A stretch of 13,133 nt of DNA from CAYNYI01 sp964401455 (GCA_964401455.1 CAYNYI010000083.1:1-13133), one strand, 5' to 3'. Positions 1 to 7,235 are shown, counted from the stretch's first letter. The notes: generated by a model from the sequence alone, not told the origin. A program made the numbers and translations.

Positions 1-100
1 TGGAGCCACTTAAAAAAAGTCTTTTAACTGTTACAAAAAATCAGACCGGCTCAGTGTAAGCCCCTGGGCGGGAGTTTATACTCTCTCAAGCTATGACAAT
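1..100 (+). other. Upstream coding part of the toroid/transglutaminase gene, with apparent frameshift
   Basis: This stretch reads as protein-coding, but in two different frames. From base 3 one frame reads EPLKKSLLTVTKNQTGSV and then stops at TAA 57-59. The frame of the downstream gene is open from base 14 to the ATG at 101 and reads SPWAGVYTLSSYDN just before that ATG. Joined together they give KNQTGSV-SPWAGVYT, which fits the 'Q..GS' turn found in prenyltransferase/cyclase-type repeats. No start codon occurs in the open frame before 101, and no Shine-Dalgarno sequence lies before it. I infer that the real gene begins left of the window and that one base is missing, or a -1 shift occurs, between about 44 and 58. 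A sequencing or assembly error is as likely as a true mutation. Confidence 0.5.
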
Positions 101-1237
101 ATGCCGACCGTTGAGGCATGCTGGTACGCCTCAGCGATCTATAACCTCTATGGAGAAACTACCCCCAGAAAAGAGAAATGCTATAAGTTTCTTTTTCACC
201 CTCACAGAGGCCAGGAAATAACCGGAGGCTTCGAATGCGGATTCGGAGACGACTGGAACAACTATGACCACGACGCGCGCATGCAGGACACCTACTGCGC
301 CTTGAAACTTCTCAGAATCTATTCGAAAGAAATTTCGGATAATCAGAAGCTGGAATCCCGTGCTTCCAGACCACGTACCGATTGTATCAACTGGATAAGA
401 AGCTGCATGAATTCAGACGGATCCTTTGCGAGGCTTTCTGTAACCGCACAAAGCCCGGTTCTTCTGCCCGGCGAAATGACCTCGACATTCATGGCAGTAA
501 GTTGCTTTACAGAATTGGGCGAACCGGTACCTTCTCCGGAAAACCCTTCCCCAGCCGTCTCAGAATCCCCGAAATTAAGGCCGGATATAAAAGCCCCCTT
601 TATTGACATGACGGACGCACGTGAGTTACAATACTTTCAGAGAATAGCGCTTCCTCTTTACACTTACGGGCTTTCCAAAGGAGAAAATCAGACGGATGCT
701 CTTGGGAGGGTTTTGAGGTGGACGAGAGCGATATTCGGATCCCATACCTGGAATTCCTTTTCCCGCGGAAGAAGCATGATGTCAAGGGGCTGGGGTTTAT
801 GCGGAACACAGGCGCATGTTTTCTGTCAACTTGTATCATCTATAGGGGTTAAATCCCGCATTGTCTTCGGAAAATCCGATGTAAACGCCGAGGCTTTAAC
901 TCATTATAAAGATGATGCCCTGCCCAGATGGACTTCGTATTCTTCTTTCAGTAATGAGTGGGGCAACCATACATGGGCGGCTTTTAAAAACAGGCCCTCT
1001 AAACCTCCGCCCTCTAAAAGCTTTGACACATGGAGCGCGCTGGACTACGGTATATATTATAAAAACGGCGGAGAGAAAATCGCGGCCCTTTCCCCAAAAG
1101 TTTGGAGCAGGTTTTCTATTGAGACCCTGAATTATAAAAACGGATCATACAAAAAAACATCGGAATTCTTTAAACCTGAAGATTTTTCCTATGACAGTCC
1201 GCCGACCCGGACTGCGTATCCCGGAAATACATATTGA
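101..1237 (+). CDS. Alpha/alpha-toroid repeat + transglutaminase-like protein (5'-incomplete)
   Basis: The function is unknown; the architecture is visible. Residues 1-140 (from ATG 101) contain helical repeat pieces of the prenyltransferase/squalene-cyclase toroid type: PTVEACWYASAIYNLYG, QDTYCALKLLRIY, SDGSFARL and TSTFMAVSCFTELG. A low-complexity linker rich in Pro and Ser (about 141-160) follows. Residues 175-330 look like a transglutaminase-like domain. The Cys motif is GWGLCGTQAHVFC (C234), followed by the usual IGVKSRIVFG strand. NHTWAAF supplies the His (H290), and WSALDYG probably supplies the Asp (D315), so a Cys-His-Asp triad seems present. Such domains act as transglutaminases, proteases or peptide-modifying enzymes, and the substrate cannot be told here. 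ATG 101 is probably not the true start, because coding sequence continues upstream with a frame break. Its TGA overlaps the ATG of the metallopeptidase gene by one base (TGATG), implying coupled translation. Confidence 0.7.
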   Translation: MPTVEACWYASAIYNLYGETTPRKEKCYKFLFHPHRGQEITGGFECGFGDDWNNYDHDARMQDTYCALKLLRIYSKEISDNQKLESRASRPRTDCINWIRSCMNSDGSFARLSVTAQSPVLLPGEMTSTFMAVSCFTELGEPVPSPENPSPAVSESPKLRPDIKAPFIDMTDARELQYFQRIALPLYTYGLSKGENQTDALGRVLRWTRAIFGSHTWNSFSRGRSMMSRGWGLCGTQAHVFCQLVSSIGVKSRIVFGKSDVNAEALTHYKDDALPRWTSYSSFSNEWGNHTWAAFKNRPSKPPPSKSFDTWSALDYGIYYKNGGEKIAALSPKVWSRFSIETLNYKNGSYKKTSEFFKPEDFSYDSPPTRTAYPGNTY

Positions 1238-2295
1238 TGATTTGCGTGATTCTGACAATAGTCTCTTTGTGCGCCGCCTCGTCCCTGACTTCATTCCGAG
1301 AATGCGGGAACCGCGGAACTGAATACATTAAGAACCTCGGCGGAGAACAAAATAACCTTGATATTTACTGGCATCCCGAATATTTAAAAATTTGCCGAAG
1401 ACTCCGAAAAAACCGGAACGGACTTTTTAAACCCGACCTGTCGGAGCTTTATCTTGCAAACCTTAATGGGCAGCCGTATTTAAAGGGTATCAGTATATAT
1501 CAAGGCATACCGGTTTGCACCCTTTCTGTAACCGCTTCATTTGGAACATTTTATTATTATGAATATGAAGGCTTTCTCGCGGGAGCTCTTTTTCTGCGCT
1601 CTTTGGAAGCAAGGGTAATAGAAACAGAATACTTCCGCATTTTTTTTAATAATAGAAAACCGGGAATTAAAAAGAGAACCGAAGCGGATAGATTTGTTAA
1701 ACTTGCAATCCGCAAATTAGCGATTCCAAATGCAAAAGAAGAAATATTAAAAAGGGAAAAAATTTTTTACCGGATAAACGAATCGGACAACTATGCCTTT
1801 TTCAGAAAAGCATCGGATTTTATTTTGTCTCCGGTATTCGGAGACAAGCACGAAATCATACATTTCCTGGCTTTTTTTTCTCTGGATAAAACTCCGCCCT
1901 ATACTCATCCTGTATTTGAGGAGGGGCTTGCGTGCGCATTTGGGGGAAGGGGGAAACTCTCTGCCGAAAAAAGCATAAATAACGGTAAAAAACTGCTACG
2001 GAACCTTACGGTTAATCCGACAGAACTTTATTCGAAAAAGAAACTGAATAACCCAAAAGAATATGACGCATCGGCGGCCTGCGCCGAATTACTGATAAAA
2101 CAAAAAGGTATAGTTGAGTTTATGAGAATATACTCGGAATTTTCGGGTAATATACCGGGAGGCAAAGCTGCTTCAGCCGAAAAAACAAAACTTCAGAAAC
2201 AGAATAAAACGCTTCGGGAAATAAAGAGCTTAATTCAGATTTCTATTATGCTGCCGTCCTTGGATGAACGGTCATTGAAATCTTCCTTGAAATAA
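1237..2295 (+). CDS. Secreted HExxH (gluzincin-type) metallopeptidase, peptidase MA-like
   Basis: The protein is 352 residues from ATG 1237. A TTG at 1234 is also in frame, but the ATG overlaps the previous stop (TGATG) and is the better start. The N-terminus is a hydrophobic signal-like segment (MICVILTIVSLCAASS) without a proper lipobox, so export is likely. The key motif is KHEIIHFL, an HExxH zinc site at residues 205-209. About 19 residues later PVFEEGLACAFGG gives the third zinc ligand (Glu) in the 'EGLA' context typical of gluzincins. Near residues 279-303, ASAACAELLIKQKGIVEFMRIY resembles the helix after the active site in peptidase MA-type enzymes ('AgsF..yLi..yG...f..ly'). The family assignment is from motifs only; the first 190 residues are unrecognised. 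The coupled upstream gene encodes a transglutaminase-like protein, so the pair may act on one peptide or protein substrate (inference). The 3' end overlaps a convergent small gene by 61 bases. Confidence 0.7.
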   Translation: MICVILTIVSLCAASSLTSFRECGNRGTEYIKNLGGEQNNLDIYWHPEYLKICRRLRKNRNGLFKPDLSELYLANLNGQPYLKGISIYQGIPVCTLSVTASFGTFYYYEYEGFLAGALFLRSLEARVIETEYFRIFFNNRKPGIKKRTEADRFVKLAIRKLAIPNAKEEILKREKIFYRINESDNYAFFRKASDFILSPVFGDKHEIIHFLAFFSLDKTPPYTHPVFEEGLACAFGGRGKLSAEKSINNGKKLLRNLTVNPTELYSKKKLNNPKEYDASAACAELLIKQKGIVEFMRIYSEFSGNIPGGKAASAEKTKLQKQNKTLREIKSLIQISIMLPSLDERSLKSSLK

Positions 2296-2441
2296 TAAAA
2301 TCCGTCTTCGTCATTGCTGTAACTTAGCATTCTAACAGAATAGAAGAAATCCTTGAGGGCTTCTTCACGGTTATCGGCATCTAATATTTCATGAACAAGA
2401 TCGCTCTCCGGCGAAATAAATGCGATTGAATATTTTGGCAT
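2235..2441 (-). CDS. Small acidic conserved-looking protein, 68 aa
   Basis: I cannot name this protein. It is short and acidic, begins MPKYSIAFISPE, and contains ILDADNREEALKDFF, a pattern (beta strand, 'aeneeeAl' helix) seen in many small uncharacterised proteins that adapt or fold as a beta-alpha-beta unit. A Tyr/Phe-rich segment (DEDGFYYFKEDF) and the end SIIEI follow. No signal peptide or membrane segment is visible. A strong Shine-Dalgarno sequence AAAGGAGA lies 6 bases before the ATG, which argues strongly that the gene is real. It lies 81 bases downstream of the small Cys-rich gene on the same strand and may share its transcript. Its last 20 codons overlap the convergent end of the metallopeptidase gene. 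Confidence 0.75.
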   Translation of the reverse strand: MPKYSIAFISPESDLVHEILDADNREEALKDFFYSVRMLSYSNDEDGFYYFKEDFNDRSSKDGSIIEI

Positions 2442-2522
2442 TCAGGTCTCCTTTTAAATTTTTTCCAGCATTAAGATAATCCTATTCAACGCCGGTAATC
2501 AAAAAATTTTTAAGGAAGAATA

Positions 2523-2690
2523 TTAATCGGAGGGCAATTTTTCGGGAGAACAAAGCCTGTCCGGCGAAATACATACACGCATACATTTTTCACAATAAAA
2601 TTCGGGCTCTCTGACAAGTTCAGAGAATTTCTTTCTTTTCTTTTTAATATCGGACTTCTTCAGCTCACACATTTTTTTATGCTTGCCCAT
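2523..2690 (-). CDS. Small Cys-rich zinc-ribbon-like protein, 55 aa
   Basis: This reading frame is too short for usual ORF cut-offs. It begins MGKHKKMCELKKSDIKKK and has a Lys-rich first half. The second half has closely spaced cysteines: YCEKCMRVCISPDRLC, with C33, C36, C40 and C47, plus C8 near the start. C33, C36 and C47 with one other Cys could bind a metal as a small zinc ribbon. From memory, the pattern 'L....pe..C.kC.rv......LC.P..l' occurs in short uncharacterised proteins of several diderm bacteria; I could not check this. The ribosome binding site AGGAGG is 6 bases before the ATG, a textbook site, and codon use is normal throughout. A possible -10 box (GATAAT) lies about 28 bases upstream. 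The role is unknown; a nucleic-acid or protein adaptor is possible but only a guess. Confidence 0.78.
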   Translation of the reverse strand: MGKHKKMCELKKSDIKKKRKKFSELVREPEFYCEKCMRVCISPDRLCSPEKLPSD

Positions 2691-2718
2691 ATAAGCCTCC
2701 TATGCTGAAGGGTCATAA

Positions 2719-2724
2719 ATTATC
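2719..2724 (-). promoter_or_regulatory. -10 box of the small-gene pair
   Basis: On the minus strand this reads GATAAT (5 of 6 to the sigma-70 consensus), about 28 bases before the ATG at 2690 and upstream of its AGGAGG. The -35 at 17 bases (TATATT) is poor. It sits inside the 70-base divergent region shared with the transporter promoter, so the two promoters overlap. Confidence 0.4.
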
Positions 2725-2743
2725 TTTCGTACTCATGTATTAA

Positions 2744-2749
2744 TATAAT
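2744..2749 (+). promoter_or_regulatory. -10 box of the DMT transporter, very close to the ATG
   Basis: A perfect TATAAT, ending 11 bases before the transporter ATG at 2761. Transcription would start around 2756-2757, leaving a leader of only a few bases with no Shine-Dalgarno sequence. The -35 region is weak (TATCTT at 17 bases). A leaderless or near-leaderless mRNA is implied. Confidence 0.5.
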
Positions 2750-2760
2750 GAAACTGTCTT

Positions 2761-3678
2761 ATGACTGACAAATATTCCATAAAAAACATTTTTGCCGCTG
2801 TCAGCGCCTGCTTATTATGGGGGACCGCTTTCCCCGGCGTAAAACTCGGGCTCCAGTATTCCGGTCCTCTGAGACTTGCCGGGCTCAGGTTCATGCTCGC
2901 GGGAATATTACTGATACCCTTCTGCGGTAAACCGGCTAAATACTTAAAAACCACCGCCAGGAACCTTAGGACAATAATTTTCATAAGTTTTTTACAGACT
3001 TTTCTTTTGTACAGCCTGTTTTTTACCGGCATGTCCATCGTCCGCGGAGCGCAGGCCTCAATAATCATTGGTTCGGGCCCTTTTTTTACAGCGATACTGG
3101 CGCACTTTCTAATGCATGACGACAGGATAACCGGAAGTAAAATGACAAGTATCTTTTTCGGGATAGCCGGGCTTTGCCTAATAAGCCTCTCCAGCAAACC
3201 CTGGCAGCCATCGGGTCTTGCGGAATTCGGAGGCATGGGAATACTGCTTTTCAGCACACTGGTTTCGGCGTTAGCTAATATAACTGTTGCAAAAAGAGGA
3301 AGAGATATAAACCCTGTTATATTGAACAGTTCTCAAATGTTTCTGGGTGGAATATCTATATTACTTTTAAGTTTTATTACAGAAGGTATTCCGAGGGGAG
3401 TACCGCCGGCTGAATTTTTCCTTGTTCTGATCTGGCTTTCGACTGTGTCCGCCCTGGCTTTTTCAATATGGTTTTACCTTCTTACAAGAAAAAAAACCGC
3501 GCGTCTCAATTCATGGAAATTTCTGATACCAGTTTTCGGTTCTGTACTGAGCTGGGTTATTCTACCGGATGAAACACCGGGAATAATGTCGGTATCCGGA
3601 ATGATTCTCGTAGGAACGGCCATAGTTCTTATAAATATTCCCCGCAGTTTCAGACAAAGATTCAGAAAACGTACATAA
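2761..3678 (+). CDS. EamA/DMT-superfamily membrane transporter
   Basis: The protein has 305 residues and is almost entirely hydrophobic helices. It has two EamA-type halves of about five helices each (roughly residues 7-140 and 150-290). The first helix carries the family signature AVSACLLWGTAFPGVKLGL, and RLAGLRFMLAGILLIPF follows at helix 2. The pattern ending helix 4 (IIIGSGPFFTAILAHFLMHD) is also typical. The C-terminus is basic (RSFRQRFRKRT), consistent with a cytoplasmic tail. Members export or exchange small metabolites such as amino acids or their derivatives across the inner membrane; the substrate cannot be predicted. It is a single gene, divergent from the small-gene pair and convergent with the barrel gene, whose stop it passes by 17 bases. 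The ATG lacks a Shine-Dalgarno sequence but has a TATAAT box 11 bases upstream. Confidence 0.9.
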   Translation: MTDKYSIKNIFAAVSACLLWGTAFPGVKLGLQYSGPLRLAGLRFMLAGILLIPFCGKPAKYLKTTARNLRTIIFISFLQTFLLYSLFFTGMSIVRGAQASIIIGSGPFFTAILAHFLMHDDRITGSKMTSIFFGIAGLCLISLSSKPWQPSGLAEFGGMGILLFSTLVSALANITVAKRGRDINPVILNSSQMFLGGISILLLSFITEGIPRGVPPAEFFLVLIWLSTVSALAFSIWFYLLTRKKTARLNSWKFLIPVFGSVLSWVILPDETPGIMSVSGMILVGTAIVLINIPRSFRQRFRKRT

Positions 3679-4291
3679 GACCCGAACTAAAACCGTTTCT
3701 GTTTATAGGAATAAAGCCAACCTGAAGAGCGACAGGTACAGCAATTTTCTCGGTGATAAAGATATTAATGCCCGCCGTAAAGTAAATGGCCATACCGTTT
3801 TTATATTGTTCCTCAAGAACATCCGAATCCCCGAGTTCCTCGCCCCGTTCGCTGTATTCGGAAAATGTCAACTCACGGTCTTCGGTAACAGTTCCGCTCC
3901 CGAAGGAAGCATAGGAAGTATCCTTTTTCGAAAGCACCTTACCGCTGACTCCCTGAAAACCTATACCGATTTTACAGAAAGGGCTGACTCTCGTGCCTTC
4001 GGTAAAAATATATCCGGGATTGAAAAATATGGAAGTATTGGAGCCCTCCATGGTTTTGGGACGGCGGAAAACAACATTGCTGAGGCTGTCCTCATTGGAA
4101 AAAGAGAAACGCTGAATCTGCACTCCTATTGTCATTTTGGAGGACAAGGCGTATTCATAAGACGCTCCGTATAAAAAATCACCGGACATCAGACCGAATA
4201 CAGCCGCCCCAATGTTGGAATCAGACTGGATCCCCTGCGGATAAGCCGGCAGAGCGGCCACAAAAGCAAGCAGCATTATTATTTTTTTCAT
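3662..4291 (-). CDS. Outer-membrane beta-barrel protein
   Basis: The 209-residue protein starts with a clear signal peptide (MKKIIMLLAFVAALPAYPQG, cleavage around residue 19). The mature part alternates aromatic/hydrophobic and polar residues as in barrel strands (GDFLYGASYEYAL, MTIGVQIQRFSF, SIFFNPGYIF, PFCKIGIGF, AIYFTAGINIF). It ends GLMYVF; the terminal Phe is the usual signal for the outer-membrane insertion machinery. Size and strand number suggest an eight-stranded barrel of the OmpA/OmpX/porin-like type. A charged, hydrophilic region at about 119-160 could be a surface loop. No function can be assigned. It starts 21 bases after guaA and is probably co-transcribed. The ribosome binding site consists of a run of nine G (see the separate entry). 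It overlaps the convergent transporter stop by 17 bases, leaving no room for a hairpin terminator. Confidence 0.85.
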   Translation of the reverse strand: MKKIIMLLAFVAALPAYPQGIQSDSNIGAAVFGLMSGDFLYGASYEYALSSKMTIGVQIQRFSFSNEDSLSNVVFRRPKTMEGSNTSIFFNPGYIFTEGTRVSPFCKIGIGFQGVSGKVLSKKDTSYASFGSGTVTEDRELTFSEYSERGEELGDSDVLEEQYKNGMAIYFTAGINIFITEKIAVPVALQVGFIPINRNGFSSGLMYVF

Positions 4292-4310
4292 TCTCCCCCC
4301 CCCTTTTTTT
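4292..4310 (-). promoter_or_regulatory. G9 tract acting as ribosome binding site of the barrel gene
   Basis: On the minus strand, seven A are followed by nine G and then AGA directly before the ATG at 4291. The G run (plus-strand C run 4295-4303) is the only Shine-Dalgarno-like element. A homopolymer of this length can slip during replication, which would change the spacing to the start codon. It could equally be an assembly-sensitive homopolymer. Confidence 0.6.
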
Positions 4311-4312
4311 CA

Positions 4313-6109
4313 TTATTCCCATTCGGTCGTTCCCGGCGGTTTATTTGTAATATCATAAAATACAGCACCGACATCCGTTTTATCTGTTATCTCATCCGAA
4401 ATCTTCTTTAATAATTCCTTATCCATTCTGCCGAAGCGTCCGGTCATAAAATCGGAAGTATTAAGCGGCCTTATTACGACAGTCTCTTTTTCTTCAAATT
4501 TCAGAGGAAGCATTATGACAGGGACCTGAGCGAACTCTTCCATCAATCCGTTTTCTTCGAGTCGCCGTGTAACAATATCATCGGCCTGTCTCAATATATC
4601 AAGTCTTTTCTCGGTCATGTATCCCGGCACAGGTTTAAAAAAAGGCACTCCCTCCACATCCGTAATAAGAAGAACAACCCTGTTAAAAGCGTCACAACGG
4701 TTTGTTATACGGGTTGAGACATCGTCAAGGACTTCCCAGTCAAAACTTCCCCTGACCCAGTAAGGATGCCTGTACGTTCTGTTGTCTCCCTGGACTCCGA
4801 CGCTTTTAACAGGGAGAGGCGAACCTTCAAGACCGAGGCTCTCCAGATAAGTAGCGAGCTCAGACGGCAGACCGGGGAGGTCTTCGTCTTCTGTTCCTTC
4901 GGCGCGGCAGAGAAGCCTTACACCGAGACCGGGGCCGGGAAACGGATGCCGCCAGACAAGTTCATGCGGAAGACCCAGTTTTTCACCGAGCTGCCTGACA
5001 CCGTCTTTGTAAAGATAGCGCAGTGGTTCTATGACCTTCCCTTCCGATATTAATTTTTCGATTATAGGCACACGGTTATGGTGAGTTTTTATAACCTTCG
5101 AATTCTCTGTGCCTCCCGATTCAATCGTATCCGGATATATGGTCCCCTGGGCGAGCAGCCAGTCTGAATCATCATCGACCATTCCGGTCAGGACTTCCCT
5201 CTGGATTTTTATAAACATCTCCCCGATGACGGCCCTTTTCTCCTCTGGAGCACAGACACCTTCAAGGGCCTTTAAAAACTTGCCGGAAGCGTCAGTAATC
5301 TGTAAATTTTTAAAACCATGAGCATTCATGTATTCTTTTATAAGTCCGGTCTCGTCAAGCCTCATCATGCCGGTATCGATATGTAGCCCGAATACCCTTT
5401 CAGGCCCCAAAACTTCGTTTAAAAGCGCGAAAGTAACAGTTGAATCCACTCCCCCGCTAACAAGAAGCATGACTTTTTTACCACTTGCCTGCTTTTTAAT
5501 TTCTGATGAGACGGACTCGATAAAATTTTCCATAGTCCATTCTCCGGAACATCCGCATATATCAAGAAAATTTGAAAGCATCTTTGTTCCGTTTTCGGTA
5601 TGCGTTACTTCGGGGTGAAACTGAAAACCATATATCCGCCTTTCAGGGTTTTCTACGGCTGCTACGGGACAATCGTCCGAGACAGCCGAGACCTTAAACC
5701 CGGGCGCGGGTTTTTTTACGGAATCTCCGTGACTCATCCAGACTGTCTGCCGGTGGGAAAGCCCCTTAAAGATCCCGTCTGCTGATTTTATCTCTATTGC
5801 CGCAAGACCGTATTCTCCGGTATCGCCGGGAAGCACCTCTCCTCCAAGTGTATCGGCGATAAGCTGGTGCCCGTAACACAGTCCGAGCTGCGGACCTTCA
5901 AAATCCAGGAGTTCCGGATTAAAAACGGGACGGTCGGGAGAATAAACACTGGAGGGGCCTCCTGAATAAACAAGCCCGCTGCAGCCCCGTACATCCTGAA
6001 GAGGTGTTCCGGGTGAGATGATTTCCGAATAAACATTCAAACGCCTGATTTTACTGGCAATGAGATGTGCGTACTGGCCCCCGAAATCTATGACGGCTAT
6101 TTTTTCCAT
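4313..6109 (-). CDS. guaA: GMP synthase (glutamine-hydrolysing), long form
   Basis: GuaA converts XMP, glutamine and ATP to GMP in the cytoplasm. Residues 1-185 are the class I glutamine amidotransferase: FGGQYAHLIA at the start, nucleophile C78 in GLCYGHQL, and H165/E167 in FQFHPEV. The ATP pyrophosphatase domain follows, with the P-loop VSGGVDST at 217-224, then YPDTIESGG and HHNRVP. The C-terminal dimerisation domain ends KPPGTTEWE, the standard GuaA end. At 598 residues it is about 75-80 longer than the common bacterial enzyme of about 520. The extra length lies in the C-terminal half after HPFPGPGLGVR, around a segment containing LPVKSVGVQGDNRTYRHPY, as in the longer GuaA forms of some bacteria and eukaryotes. 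The ATG follows directly on the TAG of the aminotransferase gene with no gap. There is only a weak Shine-Dalgarno sequence, so translation is probably coupled. Confidence 0.97.
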   Translation of the reverse strand: MEKIAVIDFGGQYAHLIASKIRRLNVYSEIISPGTPLQDVRGCSGLVYSGGPSSVYSPDRPVFNPELLDFEGPQLGLCYGHQLIADTLGGEVLPGDTGEYGLAAIEIKSADGIFKGLSHRQTVWMSHGDSVKKPAPGFKVSAVSDDCPVAAVENPERRIYGFQFHPEVTHTENGTKMLSNFLDICGCSGEWTMENFIESVSSEIKKQASGKKVMLLVSGGVDSTVTFALLNEVLGPERVFGLHIDTGMMRLDETGLIKEYMNAHGFKNLQITDASGKFLKALEGVCAPEEKRAVIGEMFIKIQREVLTGMVDDDSDWLLAQGTIYPDTIESGGTENSKVIKTHHNRVPIIEKLISEGKVIEPLRYLYKDGVRQLGEKLGLPHELVWRHPFPGPGLGVRLLCRAEGTEDEDLPGLPSELATYLESLGLEGSPLPVKSVGVQGDNRTYRHPYWVRGSFDWEVLDDVSTRITNRCDAFNRVVLLITDVEGVPFFKPVPGYMTEKRLDILRQADDIVTRRLEENGLMEEFAQVPVIMLPLKFEEKETVVIRPLNTSDFMTGRFGRMDKELLKKISDEITDKTDVGAVFYDITNKPPGTTEWE

Positions 6110-7216
6110 CTACTTTTTGTAATACTCCTCTATGGACTTTATAACCATATCCTGCTCTTTCTTTTTTATTTCAGGAAACATCGGAAGCGAGACTACTTCC
6201 CGGGCCGCTTTCTCGGCATTGGGAAGATCACCTTTTTTATAACCGAGATATGAGAAGGCCTCCTGCATGTGTAAACATTTGGGATAGTGGACGGCGGTCG
6301 GTATACCATTCTCGTTAAGAAAATTTGATAAAGCGTTTCTGCTTCCCGCCCGTATTGTATACTGATTATAAACATGACGACAGTCCCGCGCGGGAGACGG
6401 CGTGGTAAGCTTTTTAATTTTAGATAAATTCAAAGTATAGTAATTGGCCTTCTGCTGACGGGAATCCAGCCATCCTTCGAGTTTTCTTAATTTAATCCTG
6501 AGTACAGCGGCCTGAATATTATCCAGACGCATATTATAACCAACCATTTTATGATTATATTTTTTGCCCGAACCGTGATTTATAAGCATCTTCATTTTTT
6601 TATACAGTTTTTCGTCGTTGGTTACTGCCATACCTCCGTCACCGTAACAGCCGAGATTTTTGCTGGGGAAAAAGCTCAAACAACCGATATCACCAATGGA
6701 ACAAACCGGTTTTCCTTTGTAGACAGCACCGATCGCCTGGGCGCTATCCTCAATTATTCTGATATTTTTTTTACTGGCAATAGAACAGATTTCGTCCATA
6801 TCGGCGGGGTTACCGTATAAATGAACCGGGATAACGGCCTTTGTCCTAGATGTGATTTTCTTTTTAAAATCCTGGGGATCTATATTAAAAGTAATAGGAT
6901 CAATATCAGCGAATACAGGTTTGGCACCAAGCAGAGCTATTGTTTCCGCTGTCGCTATAAAGGTGAAAGGAGTGGTAATCACCTCGTCTCCGGACTTTAT
7001 ATCGAGTGCCATAAGAGCGGCAAGCAGAGAATCCGTACCCGAGCCTGTGCCAACGCCGTAAGAACAGCCGCAGAATTCAGATGCCTCCTCCTCGAGTTTG
7101 TTTATATGCTCTCCTCCGACATAAGCGCAGCTTTCCATTACTTCTATAACAGCGTTGTTTACCTCTTCTTTAATTGATTCATACTGCCTTTTCAGGTCGA
7201 TAAAATTCAGTTTCAT
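6110..7216 (-). CDS. DegT/DnrJ/EryC1/StrS-family PLP sugar aminotransferase
   Basis: The 368-residue protein shows the family throughout: NFIDLKRQY at the N-terminus, GTGSGTDSL (cofactor phosphate binding, about 56-64), and PVHLYGNPADM. In IIEDSAQAIGA, D157 contacts the pyridine nitrogen. SFFPSKNLGCYGDGG holds the Schiff-base lysine K186. Such enzymes transfer an amino group from glutamate to a keto sugar nucleotide, forming amino sugars for LPS, glycans or glycoproteins. The sequence resembles the branch acting on UDP-linked 3-keto sugars (WbpE-like), but the substrate is inferred only from general resemblance. No other polysaccharide genes are in the window. The ribosome binding site is GAAAGG about 6 bases before the ATG. 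It is 19 bases downstream of the pentapeptide gene, and its TAG abuts the ATG of guaA. Confidence 0.92.
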   Translation of the reverse strand: MKLNFIDLKRQYESIKEEVNNAVIEVMESCAYVGGEHINKLEEEASEFCGCSYGVGTGSGTDSLLAALMALDIKSGDEVITTPFTFIATAETIALLGAKPVFADIDPITFNIDPQDFKKKITSRTKAVIPVHLYGNPADMDEICSIASKKNIRIIEDSAQAIGAVYKGKPVCSIGDIGCLSFFPSKNLGCYGDGGMAVTNDEKLYKKMKMLINHGSGKKYNHKMVGYNMRLDNIQAAVLRIKLRKLEGWLDSRQQKANYYTLNLSKIKKLTTPSPARDCRHVYNQYTIRAGSRNALSNFLNENGIPTAVHYPKCLHMQEAFSYLGYKKGDLPNAEKAAREVVSLPMFPEIKKKEQDMVIKSIEEYYKK

Positions 7217-7235
7217 GAGAACCTTTCTCGTTTTT

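Noticed and set aside
1237..1300. Lipoprotein signal in the metallopeptidase (Cys in VSLC)
   Set aside because: The residue before the Cys is Leu; a lipobox needs a small residue there, so an ordinary signal peptide is more likely.
2733..3257. Open frame of 174 codons on the minus strand
   Set aside because: It lies opposite the membrane helices of the DMT transporter and shows no domain or ribosome binding site.
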